Shown piece by piece: positions 36,726 to 46,039 of a DNA stretch of 64,000 bases. The position numbers and the translations under genes were made by a program. Within the stretch, counting starts at the first letter, position 1. Each line of letters begins with the position of its first letter. Source of the DNA: VXNF01 sp965116465 (GTDB taxonomy: Bacteria; Actinomycetota; Acidimicrobiia; Acidimicrobiales; CATQHL01); NCBI GenBank assembly GCA_965116465.1, contig OZ220687.1, positions 3,162,001-3,226,000 on the forward strand. Reading direction: 5' to 3'. The notes beneath the pieces were generated by a model, which did no database searches, had not been told where the DNA came from, and saw only the letters and a program-made list of their open reading frames with translations.

Positions 36726-39700
36726 GCATCGGCGACTCGCTCCGGTCGGACAGCGTCGATTCGATCCTTGAGCACGTCGGTCGTGTTGTGGACGAGCATG
36801 ACTTCGAGAGGATCTGGGCCCAAGGCCTGGTTCAGTTCCAATCGCCGAATGATCGAGAGCAGATCCTGGTTGCTGCCGGTCGGCGGCTTAGCGTTTTCGA
36901 CGATGTCCCGCGTGACGCCTTGAGGCACAGTTGGCTTCGAAGGGTCGCCGACGAGGTCAGATCTCGGGGCGACTCGGCGCTCGGCGGAAACTTGGCCCCG
37001 CTTGTAAGCGTCGAGATGAGAGAGGCGTTTGCGCATGCCAAGGGAGACTTGACGGAATTGCGAGTCGCGCTCGACGCCAGGGAGGACTTGCACGAATTCG
37101 CCCAGCGCCGGCCTGCGGTAGCAGTCAGGCTACGCGACCTCGGCCGATTGGCGGATCGATTCCGCGGCAGTGGGACAATGGCTCTCGTGAGCGGGGAGGA
37201 GGCCGATTTGGCTCGGAGTCTGGCAGACGGGCTGACATCTCGGAGTCACCTCATGGCGACGGTGCCCGAGTCGATGCGCGTCAACCGGGACCGGCTTCTT
37301 CAGTGGGCCAGAACCGCTGAAGCCGAGCGGGAGCTACCGAGGCTGATCCGCAGCCTGATCGCAGAGACCGAGCCGTCGGCGGAGTGGATCGACATGCCTG
37401 CGGGAACAGGTGTCGGAACGCCGGGCTGGGACGGCGTTGTCAAGTGTGCTGACGGGAATCGGTTCGTGCCGGCGGGTCGTTCTCGGTGGGAACTGTCCAC
37501 ACAGCAAACGAACTCCCATCGGAAGGCATGCGACGACTACTGGAAGCGCCTAAAGCACACCTCACCCGCCGAGCGCGCCGACGAGGCCTACGTGGCAGTG
37601 GTCTGCGCGCCTTGGACCAAGGCGCGATCGTTCGCCGACGAGAAGGAGCAGGCAGGCGATTACCGGTCTGTTGTGGCGTTGAAGGTGGACGACATCGTGT
37701 CCTGGCTGGAGTGCTCTCCGCTCACGACCGTCTGGCTGCGTGACCGGCTGGGCGAGCCCGTGCACGGGATCGAGCTGCTGTCGGCTTGGTGGCATCGCTG
37801 GCTCGCTACGACCAGGATCCCTCTCGGTGTGGAGGTGGTGCTCGCAGGCCGTGGCGATCAGGCCGACCGACTGCGTTCCCGCTGCAGCGAGCAACGCGGC
37901 GGAATCATCACGATCGGTGGCGACATGCATAGCGAGGAGATCCTCGCCTTCGTGGGGGCAGCGCTCGTCTCCGGGCCGCCAAGCGAATGGCCGCAGGGCG
38001 ACGCCCTCTGCGTTGACGACAAGGAAACGGCGCAGCGTCTGCTGGCAGCGGGGACACGCGAAACCTCAGGGCGACCGCCCGGAAGCGTCTCCAGGATGAC
38101 GGTGGTGGTGCCGTCGGCCGATTTTGCGCCCTATCTTCCGCCGGACAGCATTCACCGCCTGATCGTTCCCATATCTGGCAGATCACAGGCTCACATCGTG
38201 CTGGACGCCGTGGACGCCGCCGCTGTGGCGGATCAGATGCGAACTGCCGGAGAGGACTTCTTCACCGCCGGTGAATTCGGCTCGCTGGCGCGGATGAGTC
38301 TCTTGACACTCCGCCGAAGGTTGGCCACCGAACCGGACCTGCATCGCCCGGCTTGGGCGGTCGGTGCGGTTGACAAGATCCTGCGCAGGAGCGTCCTGCT
38401 CAACAGTTGGAACCAGAGCAGCGATGGCGACCGCAGCGTCGTCGAGCGTTTCGTCGGTTGCTCGCACGACGATGTCGTCGAGGCGCTGCACAGGGTCGCC
38501 AGTAAGAGCGAGCCGCCGGTGCTGCTCACCGACGAGCGGTGGCATGTGGTCGCACCAGCCGACGCGTGGGCTCTGATCGACGATCAGATCTCACGAGCGG
38601 ACCTCAAGTTGCTCGGTGACCTCGCAGCCGAGGTGTTGACCGAGCCCGATCCGCTCTACGGGTTGAGCCAAACCGAGCGCTTGGTAGCGCAGTTCGAGGG
38701 TGTCAAGGCCCGATACTCGCCGCAACTCCGGAGCGGTATCGCCACGACGCTTGCGCTACTTGGAACCTTCCCGCCGCGGCTGCGAGGCGATGTCGGGCCC
38801 GCCGTCAACGCTGCCGACCACATCGTCGCACGGATCCTGCGCGCAGCGAGCGACGACCCGGATCCGACGACCTGGGTGTCGGTAGCTGACAATCTGCACC
38901 TGATCGCGGAGGCTGCTCCGGCCCCGGTGCTGGCTGGTCTGCGGTCGTCCCTGGCCGAACCTCACCGGTTCGCGAGCGTGCTGTTCGCCGATCGCCAAAA
39001 CGACGACTTCGGGTTTCCGACGGATTCGCCGCACTTGCGAATCCTCGAAGCGCTGGAGCTACTGGCGTGGTCCACCGACTACATCGAGCCAAGCACCGAC
39101 CTGCTCGCAGAACTCGCCGAGTCCGACCCTGGCGGCGGCTGGTCGAACCGACCCGGCAAAAGCCTTGAAGAGATCATGTGCCCTTGGAGGCCCCACACGT
39201 CCGCGGACAGTGAACAACGGTTGGCGGTACTCGACATGCTTCGAGGTCGCCATGGGGCTGTGGCCTGGGATCTCATGCTGTCGATGCTGCCCAGCGCGAT
39301 GGATACCGTGTCCGAGCGTCCCGGTCCGCGGTTCCGCCCCTGGATGGATTCGAGACCAGTCGTCACCGAGATCGAGTATGACCGAACCATCTCCGCGGTC
39401 GCGGTCCGACTCGTAGACGATGCAGGGACAGAGCCAGAACGCCTTGCCGTGCTCGTCGAACGTGTGGGCGACCTCGCCACCGCCGCTCGCAAGTCCCTGC
39501 ACGCATCGTTGGATGCCGTAGCCGACTCGGGCCCCGGTGAGGAAATCAGATCTGCCGTCTCGTCTGCGTTGCGTCGAATGATCTCGCTTCACCGCGACTG
39601 CAACGGCACCAGTTGGGCTCTCCCCGAGATCGAACTCGAGCAGTTTGAGGCGCTGCTCGAGCGCCTGCGTCCGTCAACACCGCTGAACGCGTATGGCTTG

Positions 39701-41113
39701 CTGTTCGGCGGCGGGTTCGGACACATCGACGGGGTATCGCCGCGCGACCCTGAGGCGTATTCGGAGGTGTTGGCAGCACGGCGGGTCGAGGCAATCAAGG
39801 CGATCCTCGGTTCCCACGGCATTGACGAGGTGCTTGAGTTCGCTGCCGCCGTTAGCCAGCCATATCACGTCGGGGCTGCGCTGGCAACAATCGGCCCGGA
39901 TTTCGATAGAGACATGCTCGTAGCGATGAACGCCGCGCCTGAAGCGGTGACCCAGGCGGCTCTTGGCTACTTCTGCCGCCGATTCAGCGAGTTCGGATGG
40001 GATGGCATCGGCCGGCTGATCGAACGCCACTCCTCGCCGGCACAGGTGACGGCTGATCTTTTGAGGGCGATCCCAGCCAAGCAGCGGCCCTGGAGGAAAG
40101 TCAACGAGTTGGGCGGCGATGTCGCTTCTGAGTATTGGGCGCGCGCCGACCTCTGGTATGTAGGGTGGCCTCCCATTCTCACCGAAGTTCTTGAAGTGTC
40201 TCGGTGTGTGCGAGGAGCCGGACGCGCCGGCTCAGCTGCATCATTCCTGGCAGCCCATCTGCACACGCTCGGATCCGAGCCGCAATTCGCCGAGGAGGCG
40301 GCCGCCTGTCTCGAGGAACGGGTCGAACAGGACGACCGACGGAACCGACGAACTAGCCCCCTGGACGGTTACTACCTGACCCTCCTGTTGAACGTGCTGG
40401 ACCGCCATCGCGAGCATCTCGACCCCGGACGCGTCGCGGCGATTGAGTGGCGTTACTACCGGGCGTTGCGGCATGACTCAGACTTCAAGGCGCCAAATCT
40501 GTATCGCGAGTTGGCGCAGAACCCCGATTTCTTCGTCTCGCTTGTCGAACTCGCCTTCAAGCCCGCTCATGCACCGCCAGAAACTCGGCCCGAGTCGAGC
40601 GACGCCGATCGCCAGCGGGCACTCAACGCCCACAGCCTGCTCCGTTCGTGGCCCTCGTCGCAGATCTCGCCCGGTGTCGACGAGGATGGCGAACTCAACG
40701 AAGAGAAACTCAATAGCTGGGTCGATCGTGCCCGCAACCGCCTAGAAGAAGTTGACCGAGCGGTCATCGGCGACGAGATGATCGGCAAGGCACTAGCGGT
40801 GTCACCCCCCGACCCTGGTGGCGAATGGCCGAGCCTCGCGGTTCGCCAGCTGCTTGAGCGTCTACAAAGCGATGACATCGAGCTCGGCCTCCATGTGGCG
40901 CTCCGCAATCAACGGGGTGTAACGAGCCGCTCGCCGACCGATGGCGGGGATCAAGAGCGCCAGTTGGTCGCGACGTACCGCGAGAAGAGCCGCAATTTCA
41001 GTAGGTGGCCGCGTACGGGGGCCATCTTCGAAGAACTGGCTGCCAGCTACGAGTCGGACGCCGCACTGCACGACCGCTCGGCAGAAGCGGTCCGCCGAGG
41101 GTTGTCGTTGTGA
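36722..41113 (+). CDS. 1463-aa protein with Mrr/PD-(D/E)XK-like domain and long helical C-terminus
   Basis: A giant protein of unknown function. Residues 1-200 are helical. Residues about 205-345 look like a Mrr-type restriction fold: GTPGWDGVVKCADGNRFVPA (Asp237), RSRWELSTQQTNSHRKACDD (Glu257) and YVAVVCAPWTK. After that comes a segment with the layout of a degenerate STAND/NTPase region (VEVVLAGRGDQADRLRSRCS) but without any Walker A motif, and from about 480 to the end long alpha-helical repeats. I see no membrane segments. This architecture is typical of antiviral or conflict proteins that couple a nuclease-like effector to a large sensor. Codon use and GC are lower than in flanking genes, suggesting transfer. 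Confidence 0.75.
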   Translation: MSIGDSLRSDSVDSILEHVGRVVDEHDFERIWAQGLVQFQSPNDREQILVAAGRRLSVFDDVPRDALRHSWLRRVADEVRSRGDSALGGNLAPLVSVEMREAFAHAKGDLTELRVALDAREDLHEFAQRRPAVAVRLRDLGRLADRFRGSGTMALVSGEEADLARSLADGLTSRSHLMATVPESMRVNRDRLLQWARTAEAERELPRLIRSLIAETEPSAEWIDMPAGTGVGTPGWDGVVKCADGNRFVPAGRSRWELSTQQTNSHRKACDDYWKRLKHTSPAERADEAYVAVVCAPWTKARSFADEKEQAGDYRSVVALKVDDIVSWLECSPLTTVWLRDRLGEPVHGIELLSAWWHRWLATTRIPLGVEVVLAGRGDQADRLRSRCSEQRGGIITIGGDMHSEEILAFVGAALVSGPPSEWPQGDALCVDDKETAQRLLAAGTRETSGRPPGSVSRMTVVVPSADFAPYLPPDSIHRLIVPISGRSQAHIVLDAVDAAAVADQMRTAGEDFFTAGEFGSLARMSLLTLRRRLATEPDLHRPAWAVGAVDKILRRSVLLNSWNQSSDGDRSVVERFVGCSHDDVVEALHRVASKSEPPVLLTDERWHVVAPADAWALIDDQISRADLKLLGDLAAEVLTEPDPLYGLSQTERLVAQFEGVKARYSPQLRSGIATTLALLGTFPPRLRGDVGPAVNAADHIVARILRAASDDPDPTTWVSVADNLHLIAEAAPAPVLAGLRSSLAEPHRFASVLFADRQNDDFGFPTDSPHLRILEALELLAWSTDYIEPSTDLLAELAESDPGGGWSNRPGKSLEEIMCPWRPHTSADSEQRLAVLDMLRGRHGAVAWDLMLSMLPSAMDTVSERPGPRFRPWMDSRPVVTEIEYDRTISAVAVRLVDDAGTEPERLAVLVERVGDLATAARKSLHASLDAVADSGPGEEIRSAVSSALRRMISLHRDCNGTSWALPEIELEQFEALLERLRPSTPLNAYGLLFGGGFGHIDGVSPRDPEAYSEVLAARRVEAIKAILGSHGIDEVLEFAAAVSQPYHVGAALATIGPDFDRDMLVAMNAAPEAVTQAALGYFCRRFSEFGWDGIGRLIERHSSPAQVTADLLRAIPAKQRPWRKVNELGGDVASEYWARADLWYVGWPPILTEVLEVSRCVRGAGRAGSAASFLAAHLHTLGSEPQFAEEAAACLEERVEQDDRRNRRTSPLDGYYLTLLLNVLDRHREHLDPGRVAAIEWRYYRALRHDSDFKAPNLYRELAQNPDFFVSLVELAFKPAHAPPETRPESSDADRQRALNAHSLLRSWPSSQISPGVDEDGELNEEKLNSWVDRARNRLEEVDRAVIGDEMIGKALAVSPPDPGGEWPSLAVRQLLERLQSDDIELGLHVALRNQRGVTSRSPTDGGDQERQLVATYREKSRNFSRWPRTGAIFEELAASYESDAALHDRSAEAVRRGLSL

Positions 41114-41398
41114 TCTGACGGCAGCGTCGTCTATGGGATCACGGGCTGCTGTCAGTGAGTGAGCAGGCGCCGATGCGGTGACACACTTGCCCCGAGTCTC
41201 ATCCAGAGCGGCGCCACCGGGGCCTACCCGGTTGAAGGTCGTCGAGCGGCTTCTACGATGCGGGGAGAGCGCCTCCTCACAGGCAGGCGCGACTTTCCTC
41301 GGTTCAGAATGCGTACGTTCGTTTCGTTTTCGTCTTCCTGACGGTGATCCTCCCGAGCTTCCCCCTGCTGGCAAGACCATCGACTGGAAGAGTCGCGC
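41114..41398. other. 285-bp gap, no gene seen
   Basis: Contains no supported reading frame. Presumably holds the terminator of the 1463-aa gene and the promoter of the small gene at 41399; no strong hairpin was found. Confidence 0.4.
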
Positions 41399-41737
41399 AT
41401 GGAACCGATCACATCACCGGAAGAAGCGACCCGACTCAGCGCTCGGGCCGCAATCGACATCGAGGCGGCGGCGGCGGGGATCGCCGAGGAGATCGCCCGG
41501 CGCTTCGCCGATCCCGATCATCCCCTGCACGGCTGCCAGGTGGCCTGGTCGGCTGACAACCAGTGCATCTGGGTGGTGACGGCGGAGGGACCGTGTCTCG
41601 ATGAGCGCTACACGCTGGTGGACGTCTACCCGGATCGCTCTTGGACCGGGGGCTGCTCGGACTACGAGGACGGGCCGAGGACAGGATGGCGTGTCAGCAC
41701 CCCGCCGGAGATCGTCGACCTATTGGGCGAGGTCTGA
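41399..41737 (+). CDS. 112-aa protein of unknown function
   Basis: Acidic small protein. Residues 1-40 form an amphipathic helix rich in Ala and Glu (SARAAIDIEAAAAGIAEEIA), and the rest has strands with several tryptophans and cysteines (CQVAWSADNQCIWVVTAEGP, WTGGCSDYEDGPRTGWRVST). No family recognised. Its composition is closer to the GC-rich flanks than to the 1463-aa gene. It is convergent with the methylase gene, 12 bp stop to stop. Confidence 0.6.
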   Translation: MEPITSPEEATRLSARAAIDIEAAAAGIAEEIARRFADPDHPLHGCQVAWSADNQCIWVVTAEGPCLDERYTLVDVYPDRSWTGGCSDYEDGPRTGWRVSTPPEIVDLLGEV

Positions 41738-41749
41738 CGGTCGATTCGC

Positions 41750-44656
41750 TCAGTGATGTGCCGACGGACCCGTTCCCTTGCCCCCGTGCACTGTGGGCTC
41801 GGAGCACCACTGTTCGCGAAGGATGCCGAGTGGGCCGAGGATCTCCTCGGGCAATCCGAGTGATTCGCAGAGAACAGCCTCGTCGAGTTCGGCGCGTACA
41901 GGGTCCCGATAGGCCTCGTTGGCAGGCAACAGGTCACGGCAGGCGAACCGGTCGAAGACGGAGTCGAGCGCATTGAGTTGCTCGGGGCTGAGATCGCGGC
42001 AGTCGAGCACCGGGAGTTCTCCGAGTCTTCCCACGGAGAGATTCGACCTTCCCTGTTGCTGGCGCGAGCCGACCCACCAGTGTCCGATCAGCCCAAACGT
42101 TGTGGCGCACCAGAGGGCCACGGCCTTTTCGTAGGAACGATCATCGAGCAGGAACGACGGCCATGCTCGCCCACCGATGGCTGCCGCCGGTGTCAGGCAC
42201 GCTCCGAGGCTTTGTGAGTTCAGCTGGAAGTCACTGCTCATGTGCAGGCGCGTGCTCGTTGCCCAGATCTCGAGTGCCTTCTCGCGCTTGCCAGGCAATA
42301 CGCGCCCCTGGCTGTCGGGATCGACTACCAGCCGGCGTTCTCTCCCTGCGTTGTGTCGCCATAGCGCTGGGTACGAGGCAGTCCTACCCGGTGACAGTTT
42401 CTCAATCTCGAATGGTCCCCGCGCGGTCGTTCCGCCGCTTCTGATGTCGAGATGGTAGGGGCCCGCACCGCCGAGCCGGTCGAGCCTCGTCACTTCGATA
42501 GGAATCTCAGTCAGTCCAGACAAGCGCAGCACGCCGCGACTCAACGCCAGAGCAGCTTCGATGACATCAGTCTCAAACACTTGCGCGCAGCCACTGTCGT
42601 CGATCCCTGCCCGAACGAAGCATCCGACAATGTCATCGCCGATCAGGAGTCGACCGGTCGGTCTGCCTTGGTCGATGGCTTCGACGGCACGGGCGATTTC
42701 TACGGCTTCGGGGATTCCCTCGGGTCGCCGCGACAGATTGACCCAGAGCACCTCTGGCGCGGCTGGTGCTTTCTTGGTGTCCTTGAGTCGTCGATCCGCG
42801 ACTAGGAGGGCCTCGGCCATGCCGGTGTCGGCCGAGAACGCCCTGGTGTTCGAACCGGCAGTGGCGATGGTCACGATCGTGATACTTCGATAGTGCTTCT
42901 GGAGCAACCGTCGCGTGGGTCCCCAGGCGTCGCCTGCTGAGATCGTCGACGGGAGCACGAACGCGACCGTTCCGCCGAGCTTGACCTTGGTGTGGGCCAG
43001 GTCCAAGAAGTTTGAGGCGAGTCCAGCGTTGCCATGGCCCGCAGGCTCGTGCTCCAGCTTGCCCCGTAGCGAGTTAAGCCGCTTGGACATCTGTCTCTGT
43101 TCCATGGCGGATGTCTCGAAACCGGCGAAGGACGGCACAGGCACATCGGCAACCTCGTGGTTCGTGGGCCGCGTAAAGGGTGGATTCATGATCACAAGGT
43201 CGATGCTCCCGTTTGGCAGGTCGAGTTGGCGCCCCCATGCGTCGTCGACCTCCCCGGCACCTGTCACTGTCACTGCGCCGGTGCCAAGGAGGCTCGGTGC
43301 TGCGGTGTCGTCGAGGAGTTCCAGAGAGCCGATGAAGATCCGCGTTCCGCTGCCGGGGTCGTGCTCGCCGTAGGGCATCGTGTGAACGCGCGTGTTCCCG
43401 AAGGTGACGGTTGGGTGCGCGGCGGTCAACTGGGCAGCGGTCAGGTGCGTGGCGGCAGGCATGATGTCGCAGCCGATGGCTACGTGCTCCATGAATCTAG
43501 AGTGCAATTCCTTGTCATCCAGCCCATTCCGCCGCAGACGAGACACGATGCGGCGATAGACGGCGGCAAGCAACGCGCCCGTACCGCACGCGAGATCAGC
43601 GATTCGCAGGTCACCTACCGTGCTGCTCTTGCGCCAATCGGTCTGGAGACGCGCCACGGCAAGTTCCGCGAGCAAGGTCGCGGAAGATGGCCTCGTGTAG
43701 AACGTCGCCAGGAACTTCCGGTCGGCAATCAGTTGGCCGAACATCTGTCCGGCCATGTCACCAATGGTCGTGGCACCTAGCCCCCGCAGCCTGCTGGCCG
43801 TCTCCCCGAGGCGGGTGAGGGCTTGGCCAGCGACAGCCTCGTCAATCTCGCAGAGGATCTCCCTGGCGACGCTGAAGATCGGCCAGTAGTTGACATCGAG
43901 AATGGCATGCCAGCAAGCGAGCACCTCCGACTGCAGCAGAGAGTTGTCATACCCCCGCATCGATGGTTCCGTCAGACCGCGAATGTCCGGGTCGACGGCG
44001 GCGATTGCGGAGTGGACAGTCAGCGCATTGGCGATGATGGCGGCGGCCATCCGAGTGGTCTGCTCACCGTCTCTCTGGTGAAGGATCGCCGCCATCTGCT
44101 CGAGACCAGCCGGGTATGTCTCCTCCATACCTGATCTGATGATTGTTGCCGCTTGACGCACTCCAGATTCGAGCACGTTGACACCTTCGGCCAGTTGGCG
44201 GGGGGAGACAGCAACTGTTTCGACAAATCCAGCGAGGTCGGAAAGTGTGCCCTCAAGCCAGCCGTTGGCAGGAAACCACGATACGAACTCGGTGCCCTTT
44301 GTGCAGACCTTGTAGGAGTACTTCAACGAGGCAAGTTGGGTGCCGGGGGTCCGGGCCGCTATCGGGATCCGGACAGCCAAGACTTGTTCCACGGGTGATC
44401 CGTCTGCTGAGAAGGTTCCACCGAGACGCGCCAGCGCGTCGGATTCGACGGTCCGAGCCGGTGCCACTTCGGTTTCGATGATGACCCCGCCTGAGCGCGC
44501 GGTGTTGGTGATCACGATGTCGGGTTTCCGGCCAGCGCCCTCGGTTAGGACATCGGTACTTTCCGCAAGGACGGTCTGTTCATTCCACGCGGGGTGCAAC
44601 TGACGCAGGGCGGCCGCGAGATCTAGATTGATCGACCCTTCGGTCTGGCGGGCCAT
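41750..44656 (-). CDS. N-6 DNA methylase with possible PD-(D/E)XK N-terminus (type IIG-like)
   Basis: 968 aa. SAM-binding motif I is LRIADLACGTGALLA (about residues 350-363), with FYTRPSSATLLAELA upstream as usual in gamma-class N6-adenine methylases; motif IV is LVIMNPPFTRP (NPPF at 491-494). The N-terminal 130 residues contain KPDIVIT (PD at 45-46) and, after a turn, VIIETEV (E61-T-E63). This is the spacing of a PD-(D/E)XK nuclease, but with ETE instead of ExK, so nuclease activity is uncertain. The C-terminal third (LGELPVLDCRDLSPEQLNAL) resembles target-recognition regions of single-chain restriction-modification enzymes. No separate HsdR or HsdS is adjacent, so a type IIG or solitary epigenetic/defence role is likely. 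Confidence 0.85.
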   Translation of the reverse strand: MARQTEGSINLDLAAALRQLHPAWNEQTVLAESTDVLTEGAGRKPDIVITNTARSGGVIIETEVAPARTVESDALARLGGTFSADGSPVEQVLAVRIPIAARTPGTQLASLKYSYKVCTKGTEFVSWFPANGWLEGTLSDLAGFVETVAVSPRQLAEGVNVLESGVRQAATIIRSGMEETYPAGLEQMAAILHQRDGEQTTRMAAAIIANALTVHSAIAAVDPDIRGLTEPSMRGYDNSLLQSEVLACWHAILDVNYWPIFSVAREILCEIDEAVAGQALTRLGETASRLRGLGATTIGDMAGQMFGQLIADRKFLATFYTRPSSATLLAELAVARLQTDWRKSSTVGDLRIADLACGTGALLAAVYRRIVSRLRRNGLDDKELHSRFMEHVAIGCDIMPAATHLTAAQLTAAHPTVTFGNTRVHTMPYGEHDPGSGTRIFIGSLELLDDTAAPSLLGTGAVTVTGAGEVDDAWGRQLDLPNGSIDLVIMNPPFTRPTNHEVADVPVPSFAGFETSAMEQRQMSKRLNSLRGKLEHEPAGHGNAGLASNFLDLAHTKVKLGGTVAFVLPSTISAGDAWGPTRRLLQKHYRSITIVTIATAGSNTRAFSADTGMAEALLVADRRLKDTKKAPAAPEVLWVNLSRRPEGIPEAVEIARAVEAIDQGRPTGRLLIGDDIVGCFVRAGIDDSGCAQVFETDVIEAALALSRGVLRLSGLTEIPIEVTRLDRLGGAGPYHLDIRSGGTTARGPFEIEKLSPGRTASYPALWRHNAGRERRLVVDPDSQGRVLPGKREKALEIWATSTRLHMSSDFQLNSQSLGACLTPAAAIGGRAWPSFLLDDRSYEKAVALWCATTFGLIGHWWVGSRQQQGRSNLSVGRLGELPVLDCRDLSPEQLNALDSVFDRFACRDLLPANEAYRDPVRAELDEAVLCESLGLPEEILGPLGILREQWCSEPTVHGGKGTGPSAHH

Positions 44657-44680
44657 CGCTTACGTGCCTTCGGCGGAGAG

Positions 44681-45595
44681 CTAGCCGGCCTCGGCGAGGG
44701 CGGGGGCGTCGGGGCGGAGAGAGCCGGCCAGGTGCCGGCGCTCGACCTCGGCGAGCCCCTCGGGGCAGTGCCGCACGAAGGCGCACCAGCCGCACAGGGG
44801 GCCGGGTTGCGGTGGGAAGTCGCCCGTCGCCGAACGCTCCTGCAGTTCCGCCCACGTGTCGGCCAGCCGCTGGGTGACCTCATCGATGTTCTCGGCCGTG
44901 ACCTCGATCTCGTCGATTCTCTGTCCGAGGTACATGAGGCGCGCCCGGGCCGGGAGCTTGCCGTGCAACTCGGCGAGGGCGGCGGCGTACAGGAGCACCT
45001 GCTCGAGACGGTCCTGGGAGAACTTCCGGCCCGGTGCCCGCCCGGACTTGTAGTCGCTGACCACGAGCCCGCCCTCGCCCGCCTCCACCCTGTCGATGAA
45101 GCCGACGAACGGCACGCCGCCGATCTCCACCGACACCTCCGTCTCGGTGGCGACGACGTCGACCGTCTTGGGATCCTCCAGATCCCACAGTCCCTCGATC
45201 GCCCGCCAGGCCGTCCACTTGAAGTTGAACACGCCGTCAGCGTCGAGCCCGAGCGCCACGAAGTCCGTCTCGGTGCTCGTCTCGGCCCACACTTGCTTGG
45301 CGAGTGACTTGGCGCGCCCCAGCGTGCGCTCGTCAGGGGCCATCTCCAGCAACTCCTCGAGCACCCGGTGCGCGAACGTTCCCGCCACGGCGGACTCGCC
45401 GGGTGGATCCGGCAGCTTGTCCACGTAGCGGAACTTCCAGCGCTGAGGGCACTGGCGGAACATGGAGGCGCTGGAAGGCGAAAGGTGGCGGGGACGCACG
45501 CCGATGTCCACCACCGAGCCCGGCTCGGTTGCGGTTGACCCGGTGCCTGTTGATTCCGTGCCTGTTGATTCGGGGCCGGCTTCGGGGGATTCCAT
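44681..45595 (-). CDS. RecB-family PD-(D/E)XK exonuclease with probable Fe-S cluster
   Basis: A 304-aa nuclease of the Cas4/AddB-C-terminal type. RHLSPSSASMFRQCPQRWKF begins the fold at about residue 37; catalytic residues are in GFIDRVEAGEGGLVVSDYKS (Asp168, Asp181, Lys183), followed by RLEQVLLYAAALAEL. Four cysteines, Cys49, Cys268, Cys271 and Cys277, match a 4Fe-4S staple. The first 30 residues are a low-complexity TGTESTGTGSTATE tail. ATG 45595 is the only sensible start. Homologues are stand-alone in many actinobacteria; its exact role in DNA repair is not known. It is not next to a CRISPR array. Confidence 0.88.
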   Translation of the reverse strand: MESPEAGPESTGTESTGTGSTATEPGSVVDIGVRPRHLSPSSASMFRQCPQRWKFRYVDKLPDPPGESAVAGTFAHRVLEELLEMAPDERTLGRAKSLAKQVWAETSTETDFVALGLDADGVFNFKWTAWRAIEGLWDLEDPKTVDVVATETEVSVEIGGVPFVGFIDRVEAGEGGLVVSDYKSGRAPGRKFSQDRLEQVLLYAAALAELHGKLPARARLMYLGQRIDEIEVTAENIDEVTQRLADTWAELQERSATGDFPPQPGPLCGWCAFVRHCPEGLAEVERRHLAGSLRPDAPALAEAG

Positions 45596-45704
45596 GCGTG
45601 TAGTTCTAGCACCTGCCTGTGACAGGGTCCGGCTCCGCGGCCCGATCCCGATGATCCGACGCCGGCTCGCTCGCGCCGGCGGCCGGTCCCGGCAGACTGG
45701 AGGA

Positions 45705-46034
45705 ATGCCGTGGCTCGTCTCGGGGGACAGGGTGCTCGCCTCTCTGGAAGTGGCGGGCAGCGCCCGCGGCCGGGCCCGGGGGCTGCTGGGCCGCGACGCC
45801 CTGGAAGGGGCGCTGTGGCTGCCGCGCACCCGCTCGGTCCACACCCTGGGAATGCGCTTCGCCATCGACGTGGCGTACTGCAACGCCGAGGGGCGGGTGC
45901 TGGCGATCGTCACGATGCGACCGTGGCGGATTGGCAGACCTCGCCTGCGGGCGCGCAGCGTCGTGGAGGCGCAGGCGGGGAACCTGCAACGCTGGGGGAT
46001 CGCTGTCGGCAGCACGCTCGAAGTGCAGGAGTAG
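45705..46034 (+). CDS. DUF192 family protein
   Basis: A 109-aa single-domain protein. SARGRARGLLGRDALEGALW, then HTLGMRFAIDVAYCN and the Gly/Val-rich end match DUF192, a small beta-barrel family of unknown function, often exported in other phyla but here without a signal peptide. ATG 45705 follows GGAGGA. It ends six bases before rsmI, so they share a transcript. Confidence 0.8.
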   Translation: MPWLVSGDRVLASLEVAGSARGRARGLLGRDALEGALWLPRTRSVHTLGMRFAIDVAYCNAEGRVLAIVTMRPWRIGRPRLRARSVVEAQAGNLQRWGIAVGSTLEVQE

Positions 46035-46039
46035 CCGCA

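Noticed and set aside
36722..41113. AVAST/STAND-type NTPase defence protein
   Set aside because: No Walker A (GxxxxGKS/T) motif could be found in the 1463 residues, so a canonical STAND ATPase call is not supported; only the Mrr-like segment is retained.
44681..45595. Cas4 of a CRISPR system
   Set aside because: Fold and Fe-S cysteines are Cas4-like, but no Cas1, Cas2 or repeat array exists in the window; stand-alone RecB-type nucleases of this kind are common in actinobacteria.
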